DNA of 64,000 nt from CAYFPS01 sp964345075. Lineage in GTDB: Bacteria; CAIWAD01. The position numbers were made by a program, and so were the translations under genes. Below the pieces are notes generated by a model. That model was not told the DNA's origin. It ran no database searches and saw only the letters and a program-made list of their open reading frames with translations. This document shows, piece after piece, positions 44,572 to 53,342 of this stretch. The DNA is taken from assembly GCA_964345075.1 (NCBI GenBank), contig CAYFPS010000006.1, positions 1 to 64,000 on the forward strand, read 5' to 3'. The first letter of the stretch is position 1, and the number at the start of each line of letters is the position of its first letter.

Positions 44572-44613
44572 AACCGCCGTCTTCTTCAGGGAAGGCGGCG
44601 GTTTCCTTTTTTA
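44572..44613. terminator. Strong terminator after the RRM gene
   Basis: AACCGCCG (44572-44579) pairs with CGGCGGTT (44596-44603), with CTTC/GAAG extending the stem, followed by TCCTTTTTT. It also borders the stop of the convergent membrane gene at 44611. Confidence 0.9.
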
Positions 44614-45138
44614 GCGTTTGGAGAAGCCCATGATCAGGCCCAGCACCACGCTCCAAAGCGCTGCAAGCCCGATCTGCAGATCAGCGGGGAGCGCAAAGGT
44701 CACGGTGTGGGCGGGAATCCAGAACCAGATCAGGGTCCACCAGGCCTTTTCCAGTCCGGCCCAGTTACGCTCGCGCAGAATCAGGTTGTCTTCCAGCCGG
44801 TGAAAGAACATCATCTGCGGCCCGAAAAAGAGGTTGGTTACAACTGAAATCAGAAATGCCTGTCCGATGCCGGCAGCAAAGAAGGCAGGCAGCAGACCTA
44901 TGGCCATGATCGCCCCGGCCGCGCCCTTCATCATCAGAAAGCCCAGTTTAACCAGCAGGCCAAGCAGACCCCAGGCCAGCAGCTTGCCCAGGCTTTGCGT
45001 CCGTGTGAAGGGCAGGTAGAGGCTTTTCTTGCGAATCCAGTGGGGGAGCAGCTCACCCAGAAATCCGAGTAGCATGAACTGAAGGAAGGCGCTGACAAAG
45101 GGGTTCTGACTGACCCAGACGGTATAGCTGGCAAACAT
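44611..45138 (-). CDS. Mpv17/PMP22-like membrane protein
   Basis: 175 residues from the ATG at 45138 (AGGAGAGC upstream). About four hydrophobic segments. The C-terminal half, WTLIWFWIPAHTVTFALP followed by an Ala/Leu-rich helix and LGLIMGF, resembles the conserved end of Mpv17/PMP22 proteins (W-x-P-x-x-x-x-x-F), and LLGFLGELLPHW resembles their first helix region. These form poorly understood channels; bacterial members have no assigned role. The family call is by pattern and is tentative. Confidence 0.55.
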   Translation of the reverse strand: MFASYTVWVSQNPFVSAFLQFMLLGFLGELLPHWIRKKSLYLPFTRTQSLGKLLAWGLLGLLVKLGFLMMKGAAGAIMAIGLLPAFFAAGIGQAFLISVVTNLFFGPQMMFFHRLEDNLILRERNWAGLEKAWWTLIWFWIPAHTVTFALPADLQIGLAALWSVVLGLIMGFSKR

Positions 45139-45285
45139 GCTCTCTCCTGTGCGAGTGGTGACACACAAGGTAGCAAGCCGCACTGAGTTTGTGGCCATGG
45201 TCTGGGCCAGCAGCAGCTGCAGGAGAAGTTCGTTTGCACAATAAATGTTCTTGCAAAATCGCCACGAGATGGCGAAATTATCACC

Positions 45286-46518
45286 ATGATACAGCGAAAT
45301 ATTGTTAACTCGATTCATGCGGCACGGGCGGACACACCCGTGCTGCTGCTGAATGGCGCGCGCCAGACCGGCAAGACAACACTAACGCGCCGGCTGGCTG
45401 CTGAGCTGTCCGGCCACTACTTGAGCCTTGATGAACCGCTGGTCGCCGCCGCTGCCACAGCGGATCCTGATGGCTTTGTGCAAGGGCTGCAGGGCTTTAC
45501 GGTTCTTGACGAAGTCCAGCAGGTGCCGAAGCTCTTTGCTGCAATCAAGCGCGAGGTGGATCGGCGGCGCGAGCTTGGCCGCTTTCTGCTGACTGGTTCA
45601 GCCAACATCTTTCTTCTGCCGAAAGTCGCTGAATCGCTGGCCGGGCGAATGGAAGTTCTGACCCTCTATCCTTTCAGTCAGGGCGAACTTTCTGCTACTT
45701 CAGAGGATTTTGTTGCCTGGGCCTTTTCGGGCAAAGAGGCTTCGGCCGTTGAGCCGATAGATTCTGCCGAACTGCGCAGCCTGCTCCTGCGCGGGGGATA
45801 CCCGGAAGTGCAAGGGCGCTTAAGTACCGCCAGACGCGGCGCCTGGTTTGATGCCTATCTGCAGGCACTGCTGCAAAGAGATTTGCGTGATCTTTCCCTT
45901 ATCGAAGGCTTAAGTGAGCTTCCCCGTCTGTTGCAACTGCTTGCCGCGCGCAGTTCCTGCCTTTTGAACATGGCCGAGTTGTCACGCAGTACCGGCATTG
46001 CCCACAGTACCCTGCGGCGCTATCTCTCGCTGCTGGAGGCGACCTACCTCTATCAGCCGCTGCCCGCCTGGTCAGCAAATCTGGGCAAGCGACTGGTCAA
46101 GTCTGCCAAAATCCATCTGCAGGACACGGGCCTGGCACTACGGTTGCTTGGCAGGGACTCGCTGGATGATCCCGCTTCGGGACAACTGCTGGGCCCCATG
46201 CTGGAGAGTTTTGCAAGGGGCGAACTTCGCAAACAGCTAAGCTGGAGCAGTCATCGGGCGAAGCTTTTCCACTACCGCAGCAGTGCAGGCAAGGAGCTTG
46301 ATCTGATCCTGGAGGATGCGCAGGGCCGCGTGGTTGCTATAGAGGTAAAATCTACGGTCAGTGTAAGCCCGAAAGACTTCAAGGCGATCAGCGAGCTGCG
46401 TGATGAGCTGGGTGATCGCTTTGTCCGGGGCATTCTCTTACATGCGGGAAGAGATTGTGTGCCGCTGGGTGATCGAATGTGGGCCCTGCCTGTTTCCTCA
46501 CTCTGGCAATTCGGTTAA
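45286..46518 (+). CDS. AAA ATPase of the DUF4143 family
   Basis: 410 residues. Walker A GARQTGKTT and Walker B TVLDEVQ (AAA_14), sensor LLTGSANIFLL, then a DUF4143-type C-terminal half (LLLRGGYPEV, SRSTGIAHSTLRRYLSLLEATY) ending with ELDLILE and VVAIEVKST, a PD-(D/E)XK-like site. Such proteins are abundant and scattered in bacteria, often mobile and sometimes linked to toxin or defence functions, but their activity is not established. Transcribed alone; the next gene converges. Confidence 0.9.
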   Translation: MIQRNIVNSIHAARADTPVLLLNGARQTGKTTLTRRLAAELSGHYLSLDEPLVAAAATADPDGFVQGLQGFTVLDEVQQVPKLFAAIKREVDRRRELGRFLLTGSANIFLLPKVAESLAGRMEVLTLYPFSQGELSATSEDFVAWAFSGKEASAVEPIDSAELRSLLLRGGYPEVQGRLSTARRGAWFDAYLQALLQRDLRDLSLIEGLSELPRLLQLLAARSSCLLNMAELSRSTGIAHSTLRRYLSLLEATYLYQPLPAWSANLGKRLVKSAKIHLQDTGLALRLLGRDSLDDPASGQLLGPMLESFARGELRKQLSWSSHRAKLFHYRSSAGKELDLILEDAQGRVVAIEVKSTVSVSPKDFKAISELRDELGDRFVRGILLHAGRDCVPLGDRMWALPVSSLWQFG

Positions 46519-46529
46519 TTTGATCCCGT

Positions 46530-47510
46530 CTAAACCAGCCTGTCCACCACCAGCGTCAGCATGACCAGCAGGGCATAAGTATTGATCAGCATGAAGCAGC
46601 GCATGTAGATCTTGCGCGGGTGATTCACCCACTCTTCGCCCTCGATTTTCAGACCGGCAGGAAGCTTCAACCAGCGCGCGGTCATCACCACCAGTCCGAT
46701 GGCCGATAGCGCGATGAGCCAGCCGCTGGGGCCGTGTCTTAGCGCCTTGAAAAGGGGCGCGGCCATGCCGGAAAGTGCGGTCGCGGCCGTCCAGAGCCAC
46801 GTCAGGCGAATGATCTGCCTGTGATCGAAGGAATCAAAGAGACTGGGCAGGCCGGCATCACGGTAGGATTGCTCATGGGCCAGCAGCAGAAGCCAGAAGT
46901 GCGGCACCTGCCAGATGAAGAAGAAAAAGGCCACCTGATGAATGGTGTGGTCGTGCAGATAGCCGCCGCCGGCCAGCCAGCCGACCACGGGCGGAATCGC
47001 CCCGATGAAGGAGCCGGGCAGGACGGCAAAAGGCGTGCGCTTTTTGAGCGGTGTATACACGCCGTTGTAGATAAAAGCTGCAGCCAGCCCCAGCAGGGCG
47101 CCCGCGATGCCTGTTCCCGGCAGCAGCAGAAGAGATCCCGTTGTCAGCAATGCCAGTGATACAAACAAGGCCATTCCCGGTAATACACGGCCCGAGGCAA
47201 TCGGACGGTTGCTGGTGCGGGCAACGCGCGCATCCATTTTCCATTCCTGCAGCTGGTTCATTGCCGCGCTGCCTGAGGCTTGAAGGAAAATGCCGAATAG
47301 CGGTAGCAGAAGACTGAAAGCGAAGCCACCGTGTGCCAGCACAAAACCGACGATGGTCGTGAAAGCCACGGCCGCCGTGATACGAATCTTGCTCAAGTTG
47401 AGCAGATCTGAAATCAGTCCGGGCTGCTTGTCGGGCGGGTTGGCTGCGTGTACGGCTGCCGCCTCAACGCAGGGGGGGCACTGGGCCTTGCCTGTGGGGA
47501 TGGTGTTCAT
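46530..47510 (-). CDS. Protoheme IX farnesyltransferase (heme o synthase)
   Basis: 326 residues, about nine membrane helices. UbiA-family motifs: NQLQEWKMDARVARTSNRPI with the Asp-rich site (the first Asp is Glu here) and a second site around YTPLKKRTPFAVLPGSFIGAIPP. Converts heme b to heme o for heme-copper oxidases of the caa3 type, encoded just upstream. The 50-residue N-terminus (with CPPC) precedes the first helix and is longer than usual. GTGATACA at 47156, GTGATACG at 47377, and another GTGATACA in the upstream space at 47551. Confidence 0.93.
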   Translation of the reverse strand: MNTIPTGKAQCPPCVEAAAVHAANPPDKQPGLISDLLNLSKIRITAAVAFTTIVGFVLAHGGFAFSLLLPLFGIFLQASGSAAMNQLQEWKMDARVARTSNRPIASGRVLPGMALFVSLALLTTGSLLLLPGTGIAGALLGLAAAFIYNGVYTPLKKRTPFAVLPGSFIGAIPPVVGWLAGGGYLHDHTIHQVAFFFFIWQVPHFWLLLLAHEQSYRDAGLPSLFDSFDHRQIIRLTWLWTAATALSGMAAPLFKALRHGPSGWLIALSAIGLVVMTARWLKLPAGLKIEGEEWVNHPRKIYMRCFMLINTYALLVMLTLVVDRLV

Positions 47511-47669
47511 TTCCCTCTTTCCGCGGATTTCAGATGACGATCATCATGCTGTGATACAAAGCCCCGTCTTTCGTGCAAGCGCCTGCATGTACAATCGCTG
47601 CCTGTGAGAGGCTTCCTACAAGTGTCAGCTTGATCTCACATGATGGAACTGCAAAGGGCTGATGTCAAG

Positions 47670-47702
47670 AGGCCGGGACACATGACGGATGAATCCCGGC
47701 CT
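47670..47702. terminator. Terminator between cox genes and ctaB
   Basis: AGGCCGGGA (47670-47678) and TCCCGGCCT (47694-47702), perfect 9-bp stem, 15-base loop. Lies in the 319-bp space 47511-47829, which otherwise holds no gene and a G-rich segment near 47755-47770. Ends leftward transcription of the oxidase operon. Confidence 0.75.
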
Positions 47703-47829
47703 TTTGCTGAAATTGCTGCAACCAGATGCCCGGCCACCGAGTAAGCCCGCCCCAAGGGGGTGGGTGGTGGATGAGTCAGGATCAGAAAAGTGAATATTGA
47801 CTACTGACCCTGAATCCCCGATACCCTGC

Positions 47830-48723
47830 TTAGAGCCCCTTAATCAGATTGAGCAGAGCTTCCAGCTCTTCATCGCTGACTAGTCCCTGCTGGCTGGGCA
47901 TCACATTGTCATAGCCCTTGACGATCTCCGCGGCGGGCTCCAGAATGCTGCGACGCAAGTACTCTTCATCCACGGTGATCTGCTTTTCGGCACCATCAAC
48001 CAGAACGATTTCCTGCTTGCCGAAAAGACCCTTGAAGCTGGGCCCGACCATTCTTGTGCCGTCTGTCGTGTGGCAGGCCGTGCAGCCCTTCATTGCCAGG
48101 AGCTGCTCTCCCTGCGCTGCCGGATCCGGTCGATCGGCCTGCCACTGGGCGAAGGCGGCGGGCTCAACCGCACGCACCTTGCTCAGCATGTAAGCATGCT
48201 GGTCGCCACAATACTCGGCGCAGAAGAGATCGAATTCACCCTCGCGGGTGGCCTCAAACCATGCCTTGTTGGTGCGACCCGGAACACAGTCCTCTTTCAG
48301 GCGGAAGGCCGGCACATAGAAACTGTGGATCACATCCTGACTGGTCAGGTCGAGCTTGACCGGACGGCCCACAGGCACAACGAGCTCGCTTGACTGGCGG
48401 CCGTCTTCATACTCAAAGAGCCAGCTCCACATGCGGGCGATCACCTTCACCTGCATGGCATCCTCGGGGATGTTGCGCATCTGGCGAAAGCCCGTCCATC
48501 CGTACCAGAACATGCTCAGCACAAGCAGAGTCGGGATTACGGTCCAGAGGGTTTCCAGAGCCACGCTGCCTTCAATCTGCGCGGCCTTCTTGTGACGCTT
48601 GTGATTGTAGCGAATGGCGAACCAGATCATCACAACGGTGATACCGAAGAGCAGAATGGCGCTGATCCCCAGGATATACCAGAAGGCCTGGTCGACGATG
48701 CTTGAATAAGTTGACGCTCCCAT
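47830..48723 (-). CDS. caa3 oxidase subunit II with cytochrome c domain
   Basis: 297 residues. Two membrane helices (AFWYILGISAILLFGITVV, ALETLWTVIPTLLVLSMFW), the cupredoxin domain with the CuA ligands CAEYCGDQHAYM, and a C-terminal cytochrome c with GCTACHT and a methionine in DNVMPSQQG. The fused heme marks a caa3-type enzyme that takes electrons from Alternative Complex III. AGGGG precedes the ATG. Confidence 0.97.
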   Translation of the reverse strand: MGASTYSSIVDQAFWYILGISAILLFGITVVMIWFAIRYNHKRHKKAAQIEGSVALETLWTVIPTLLVLSMFWYGWTGFRQMRNIPEDAMQVKVIARMWSWLFEYEDGRQSSELVVPVGRPVKLDLTSQDVIHSFYVPAFRLKEDCVPGRTNKAWFEATREGEFDLFCAEYCGDQHAYMLSKVRAVEPAAFAQWQADRPDPAAQGEQLLAMKGCTACHTTDGTRMVGPSFKGLFGKQEIVLVDGAEKQITVDEEYLRRSILEPAAEIVKGYDNVMPSQQGLVSDEELEALLNLIKGL

Positions 48724-48731
48724 GGTGGCCC

Positions 48732-49088
48732 CTAGCGATACAGGTAGTCAAAGAAACTGAGTCCCATGAAGGTGGCCAGAATCGCCACGGTCACGAGGAA
48801 CATGATGCGAAAGACCGGCGGCTCCCACTTCAGATGCATGAAGTAGAAGAGCACAAGGCCGGCCTTGATCGGTGTCACGGTCATGGCAATTGCCGTGCCG
48901 ATGGTCCCCGGATAGAGGATACTGGCACCAACCGTGATACATGTGAGGATCATCAGGGCGATCCAGACCGCAACAAAGGTGAAGTAGGGCTGCGGTTCGT
49001 GAGCGTGATCGTCGTGATGATCAATAGCGTGTCCACCGGCGTCTGCAGTACCGGCCTGAGCATGAAGCTGCTTCTGATCGTTGTGCAT
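48732..49088 (-). CDS. caa3 oxidase subunit IV-like
   Basis: 118 residues. A His-rich N-terminus (HAIDHHDDHAHEPQP), then three membrane helices (VAVWIALMILTCITVGASI, GTAIAMTVTPIKAGLVLFYFMHLKW in two parts, VTVAILATFMGLSFF). The KAGLVLFYFMHL segment is the mark of the CtaF/COX4_pro family. Eight bases from coxC and eight from coxB. GTGATACA at 48934. Confidence 0.9.
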   Translation of the reverse strand: MHNDQKQLHAQAGTADAGGHAIDHHDDHAHEPQPYFTFVAVWIALMILTCITVGASILYPGTIGTAIAMTVTPIKAGLVLFYFMHLKWEPPVFRIMFLVTVAILATFMGLSFFDYLYR

Positions 49089-49096
49089 GACGCCTC

Positions 49097-49777
49097 CTAG
49101 TTGGTCAGGTAGAACAGGGGCAGAAGGAAGATCCAGACCAGATCGACCAGGTGCCAGTAGAGGCCGGCATTTTCCAGCTTGACAAAATCATCCTGTGTGA
49201 TACGATCGGTCTTGATGTACCAGAAGATCACGGAAAGCAGGATCATGCCGACGATCACATGAAAGCCGTGCAGGCCGGTCATCACGTAATACAAACCATA
49301 GAAGAGAATCTCGCCCTTGGGAAGCGCCAGCATTGTCTCCGAGCCGGGGTAAAGATCATGGCTGATCTTTGCGCCCCACTCGAAGAATTTGTTGACCAGA
49401 AAGCCGCCGGCCAGAAAAATGGTCCAAAACAGCGTGTTGAGTGCACTCTTCTTGTCACCTTTTTGCATGGCGCTGACTGAAAGCACCATCGTTAGTGAAC
49501 TGGTAAGCAGGATGAAGGTGTTGGCCACACCCAGTGTCACATTCAGGTGTCCGGCCGCCAGATGGAAGTCATGCGTATACAAGGTGCGGTAGACGCTGTA
49601 GATGAGGAAGAGACCTCCAAAGAGCAGCAGCTCGGTAAAGAGGAAAATCCACATGCCCGTCTTGGCGCCCTCGTAATCCTTGTGGATCACATGTGCATCA
49701 TCGTGTGATACATCGCTGATGCCACCGGCGGATGCGAGGCTCTCTGCGCTGTGCAGATTCTGATTCAGATGCTTCAC
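49097..49777 (-). CDS. caa3 oxidase subunit III
   Basis: 226 residues, about five to six helices. Starts at a GTG immediately after the coxA stop, with AGGAGG inside the end of coxA. Typical segments: GAKTGMWIFLFTELLLFGG, TGLHGFHVIVGM and YWHLVDLVWIFLLPLFYL. GTGATACA at 49705. Confidence 0.96.
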   Translation of the reverse strand: MKHLNQNLHSAESLASAGGISDVSHDDAHVIHKDYEGAKTGMWIFLFTELLLFGGLFLIYSVYRTLYTHDFHLAAGHLNVTLGVANTFILLTSSLTMVLSVSAMQKGDKKSALNTLFWTIFLAGGFLVNKFFEWGAKISHDLYPGSETMLALPKGEILFYGLYYVMTGLHGFHVIVGMILLSVIFWYIKTDRITQDDFVKLENAGLYWHLVDLVWIFLLPLFYLTN

Positions 49778-51391
49778 TTAGACCTCCTCGCGCTCGTAGG
49801 GGCCGTGCTCAACCACGATCGGACGATCGAAGTTGAGGGTCGGCGGGGGCGAACTTGTCTTCCATTCCAGCGTGGTGCCGCCCCAGGGGTTGTCGCCAGC
49901 GGGCTGGCCGCCCCGGATTGCGCGCCACAGGTTCCAGAACATGATGAAGACACCGGCTGCCAGAATCCAGCTGCCCACGCTGCTCACGGCGTGCCACAGG
50001 TGGAACTGCGGCAGGTAGTCGTGATACCTGCGCGGCATGCCCATGATGCCCAGAATCAGCATCGGGAAGTAGAGTGTGTTGAAGCCGATGAAGATCAGCG
50101 TGAAAGCAATCTTGGAGACCTTTTCATCCGCAATGCGGCCCCAGATCTTGGGCCACCAGTAATGCAGGCCGCCGAAGAGGGCAATGCCCGTGCCGCCGAA
50201 CATCACGTAGTGGAAGTGACCGACCACGAAGTAGGTGTCGTGCACGTGGATGTCCGTGGAAAGCGCGCCATTGATCAGACCGGTCAGGCCACCAATCGAG
50301 AAGAGGAAAATGAAAGCCATGGCGTAGAGCATGGGGCTTTCGAGGCTGATCGATCCTCTGTAAAGAGTGGCCACCCAGTTGAAGATTTTGATGCCCGTCG
50401 GAATTGCGACGAGGAAGGTCAGCAGGCTGAAGATAATCCGGCTTGTATCACTGATGCCGGTGGTGAACATGTGATGTCCCCAGACCAGGTAGCCGACAAT
50501 CGCGATAGCCATCGAAGACAGGGCGATCGCCCGATAGCCGAAGATCGTACGGCGGGCGAAGGTGGGCAGAATTTCGCTGATGATGCCCATGCCCGGCAGG
50601 ATCATGATGTATACGGCCGGATGGGAATAGATCCAGAAGAGGTGCTGATAGAGGATGGGATCACCACCGGAGGCTGGATCGAAGAAGCCGATGCCCAGCA
50701 GGCGTTCGAGCACGATCAGCACCAGCGTGATACCGACAACCGGCGTGGCTATCACCTGAATCCAGCTGGTGGCGTAAAGGCTCCACACAAAGAGTGGCAT
50801 GCGGAAGAAGCCCATGCCCTTGGCACGCATGCGATGGATGGTGGTGATGAAGTTGATGCCGGTCAGAATCGAACTGAAGCCCAGAATGAAGGCGGCCAGC
50901 ACGGCCAGCGGCACATTGCTGCCGGTACGCAGGCTGTAGGGCGCATAGAAGGTCCAGCCTGTGTCCGGTGTACCACCGCCGGAGAACATGCTGATCAGCG
51001 CAAGCGTCGCGCCAAACATGTAGACCCACCAGCTGCCCAGGTTCAGGCGCGGAAAGGCCACATCCTCGGCACCGATCTGCAGCGGCAGCAGGAAGTTCCC
51101 CAGAATGGCCGGAACACCCGGCACAATAAAGAGAAAGATCATGATCACACCATGCAGCGTGAAGACGCTGTTATAGGTGCGCGCGCTGATGAACTGCTCG
51201 CCCGGATTCAGAAGCTCCAGACGAATGGTCAGTCCCAGCAGAATGCCGACGGTAAAGAAGCTGAGCAGCGCGACCATGTAGAGGATACCGACGCGCTTGT
51301 GATCGGTGGAGAAGATCCAGCTAAGGAGTCCTCCGCCGCTACCCAGTTTACCCAGATAGCCCCGATCGGCCACTGTGGCCCCACCTTCCAT
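49778..51391 (-). CDS. caa3 oxidase subunit I
   Basis: 537 residues, twelve helices. The heme a, heme a3 and CuB ligands are visible: FTLHGVIMIFLFI, YSHPAVYIMILPG with the H-Y pair, GHHMFTTG and HDTYFVVGHFHYVM. The K-channel and tail segments are normal. First gene of the leftward operon I-III-IV-II. A long antisense open frame across it is a codon-composition artefact. GTGATACA (rc) at 50444. Confidence 0.98.
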   Translation of the reverse strand: MEGGATVADRGYLGKLGSGGGLLSWIFSTDHKRVGILYMVALLSFFTVGILLGLTIRLELLNPGEQFISARTYNSVFTLHGVIMIFLFIVPGVPAILGNFLLPLQIGAEDVAFPRLNLGSWWVYMFGATLALISMFSGGGTPDTGWTFYAPYSLRTGSNVPLAVLAAFILGFSSILTGINFITTIHRMRAKGMGFFRMPLFVWSLYATSWIQVIATPVVGITLVLIVLERLLGIGFFDPASGGDPILYQHLFWIYSHPAVYIMILPGMGIISEILPTFARRTIFGYRAIALSSMAIAIVGYLVWGHHMFTTGISDTSRIIFSLLTFLVAIPTGIKIFNWVATLYRGSISLESPMLYAMAFIFLFSIGGLTGLINGALSTDIHVHDTYFVVGHFHYVMFGGTGIALFGGLHYWWPKIWGRIADEKVSKIAFTLIFIGFNTLYFPMLILGIMGMPRRYHDYLPQFHLWHAVSSVGSWILAAGVFIMFWNLWRAIRGGQPAGDNPWGGTTLEWKTSSPPPTLNFDRPIVVEHGPYEREEV

Positions 51392-51502
51392 GCCAACCTC
51401 CCTTGTTGTGCTCCGCGGAGCGGAACATTGACGATTGTGTTATCTGTCGCGCCGGGGTTCCCTGGCTGAACCTTCCTGGGGCGACTGCTTCACAATCGGT
51501 CT

Positions 51503-52360
51503 TCAGTTTTTCTTGTTCATTTTCTCCAGACGGCGCTCACGGGCTTCCAGCCACTCTTCACGACGGCGGCGCGTTGTGATGAAGAGGAAAGCGCCAAAGA
51601 ATCCCACGGTGCTCAGCATGGTAGTGCCCACCACCTTCATCGTGGAGAAGACATAAGTACGGCCAGCCGGATCGTAGGAGAAGCAATATTCAAGCAGCCG
51701 GGCCGTCGTGGGCAGGACCTTGCCCTTGCTGGCCTCGATCACGCCCATCTTGAAGTCGAAGGGCAGGAACTCCGTGCCGTAGAGGTAGCGCGAAATCTTG
51801 CGCTCCTGGCTTAAAATGACCAGCCCGCCGGGATGAACATATTCGAAGCCGACCTTCTTGTACTTGAAGCCGATGGCCTCGGTCAGGCGGCGAATGTTCT
51901 CGGCATTGCCGGTAAGGAAGCGCCAGTTCTCCTTCGGGAAGGGGCGGCTTAACTGGGCGAAGTAGTTGTCGCGCTTTTGCCGGGCCACATCTGGTGTATC
52001 TGAGGGCTCGAAACTGACCGTGAGCAACTGAAAGGGCTGCTCGGCCGGGTCCAGATCGGTTTTGCCCAGCACATCGGTGACTTCATTGAGAAGCGGCGTG
52101 CAAATGCCCGGACACTCGAAGTAGACCATGCTTAATAGCGTGGGCTTGTCGAGCAGTTCTTCGAGACTGTGCGACACACCTTCTTCATCCACCAGCACGA
52201 TGTCGCCCGGTAGAATGCTGCCCAATTGTTCATCAAAGAACAGGCCTTCGGGCTCTTCTTCTGCCTTCAGCGGCGAAAAGAGCGCGTAGCCCAGCATGAA
52301 AAGCAGCAGGGCAAAGCTGTTGCGCAGGGCAGGTGCCCCAGTCGAATGAGTGGAATGCAT
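51503..52360 (-). CDS. SCO-family copper chaperone
   Basis: 285 residues. Signal or anchor helix, then a thioredoxin-like domain with the copper site YFECPGICTPLLNE (C-x3-C) and the distal His in YEYVHPGGLVI-like FEYVHPGGLVI. A C-terminal membrane helix (MLSTVGFFGAFLFI) and a basic tail (RRRREEW) follow. Inserts copper into the CuA site of subunit II, encoded downstream. Two ATTGACC words (rc, 52384-52417) lie upstream in the likely promoter. Confidence 0.92.
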   Translation of the reverse strand: MHSTHSTGAPALRNSFALLLFMLGYALFSPLKAEEEPEGLFFDEQLGSILPGDIVLVDEEGVSHSLEELLDKPTLLSMVYFECPGICTPLLNEVTDVLGKTDLDPAEQPFQLLTVSFEPSDTPDVARQKRDNYFAQLSRPFPKENWRFLTGNAENIRRLTEAIGFKYKKVGFEYVHPGGLVILSQERKISRYLYGTEFLPFDFKMGVIEASKGKVLPTTARLLEYCFSYDPAGRTYVFSTMKVVGTTMLSTVGFFGAFLFITTRRRREEWLEARERRLEKMNKKN

Positions 52361-52434
52361 GGCAGTCGTCCTTGAAGTTGTTAGGTCAATAACAGACCAT
52401 AACTTACTTCGGTCAATCTAACATTTCGCGCCAA

Positions 52435-52464
52435 AAAAAGACTGCCATAAGTGACAGTCTTTTT
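52435..52464. terminator. Bidirectional terminator between ACIII and SCO-cox operons
   Basis: AAAAAGACTG (52435-52444) and CAGTCTTTTT (52455-52464), a perfect 10-bp stem with a T or A run on each side. Ten bases past the stop of the last Alternative Complex III gene. Confidence 0.93.
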
Positions 52465-52473
52465 GATTTTGAA

Positions 52474-53334
52474 TCAGGAAGCTTCCAGAGCGGCCCTGAG
52501 CACAGCTACAAAACTCTTCCAGCCCTCTTCATCCAGACGGCTGACCTGCGGGCTGAAGCCGTTGACGGGCGCGCCCAGCGCGATGCTGGCGGCGGCATTG
52601 GGGCTGTCCTTCAGCTTGCTCACCACGACGGCGGCCAGCTGCGGGTTCTCGATCAGGGCCTGCCAGGCGGCATCCAGCTTGTTCATGTTGAGGAAGACAT
52701 GGCCTTCCGCAGCAGCCATCAATCGCATGGCTGAACTGACCGGAATGCGGCTGGCTTCCTGCACGCCAGCGCTCAGCGAGTATTCTTCGTCAAAGGCCTT
52801 CAGCTCTGCCGCTGTGGGGCTGGCAGCCTTGAAGCCCTGGAACTCACGGACCACATTGGCCAGCGCCAGACGCTGGGCCTGCGTGTAGGTGTCGTAAGCG
52901 GGCATCAGCGGGGCCAGACCATGAGTCAGCGTGCGGAAGACCTGATCCACGCGGGAGCCGTTCTTCCAGCCATCGGCGACGCTGAAGTTGCGCGCGCCCA
53001 GTGCCAGACCGGCCGGGCCATCGCCCTTGCCTGTCGTGCCATGACAGGCGGCACAGATCTTGGCGTATTCGGCCCTGGCCCATTCCATCTCGGCAGGATC
53101 GCCCTTCATGGCCACGGCCAGATCAATCCCGGGGGCCTTCTTGCCCTGATAGATGGCGAACTCGGTTTCAGCCCGCGGCGCGGCAGGCGGCATGTAGCTG
53201 TGACCCATCGAAGGATGAGTGCCCTTGTTCATGGCTGGCACCACCATCAGCGCAAAGAGGATGAACATGGCCAGCAGCACGGCCAGCCACCAGGCCAGCG
53301 TGGAAACGGAAAATCCCGATTTCGGTGTCGACAT
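52474..53334 (-). CDS. Cytochrome c linked to Alternative Complex III
   Basis: 286 residues. An N-terminal helix (LAWWLAVLLAMFILFALMVV), heme site CAACHGTTGKGDGPAG and methionine in LAPLMPAYDT, then an unassigned 120-residue C-terminal part. Alternative Complex III has a mono-heme subunit ActE; the preceding ActD already carries a fused heme domain, so this may be a second electron carrier or an extra subunit. Last gene of the operon. Confidence 0.85.
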   Translation of the reverse strand: MSTPKSGFSVSTLAWWLAVLLAMFILFALMVVPAMNKGTHPSMGHSYMPPAAPRAETEFAIYQGKKAPGIDLAVAMKGDPAEMEWARAEYAKICAACHGTTGKGDGPAGLALGARNFSVADGWKNGSRVDQVFRTLTHGLAPLMPAYDTYTQAQRLALANVVREFQGFKAASPTAAELKAFDEEYSLSAGVQEASRIPVSSAMRLMAAAEGHVFLNMNKLDAAWQALIENPQLAAVVVSKLKDSPNAAASIALGAPVNGFSPQVSRLDEEGWKSFVAVLRAALEAS

Positions 53335-53342
53335 GATCGGTC

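Noticed and set aside
49751..51469. 572-codon antisense open frame across coxA
   Set aside because: Same reason; coxA has all its catalytic histidines on the other strand.
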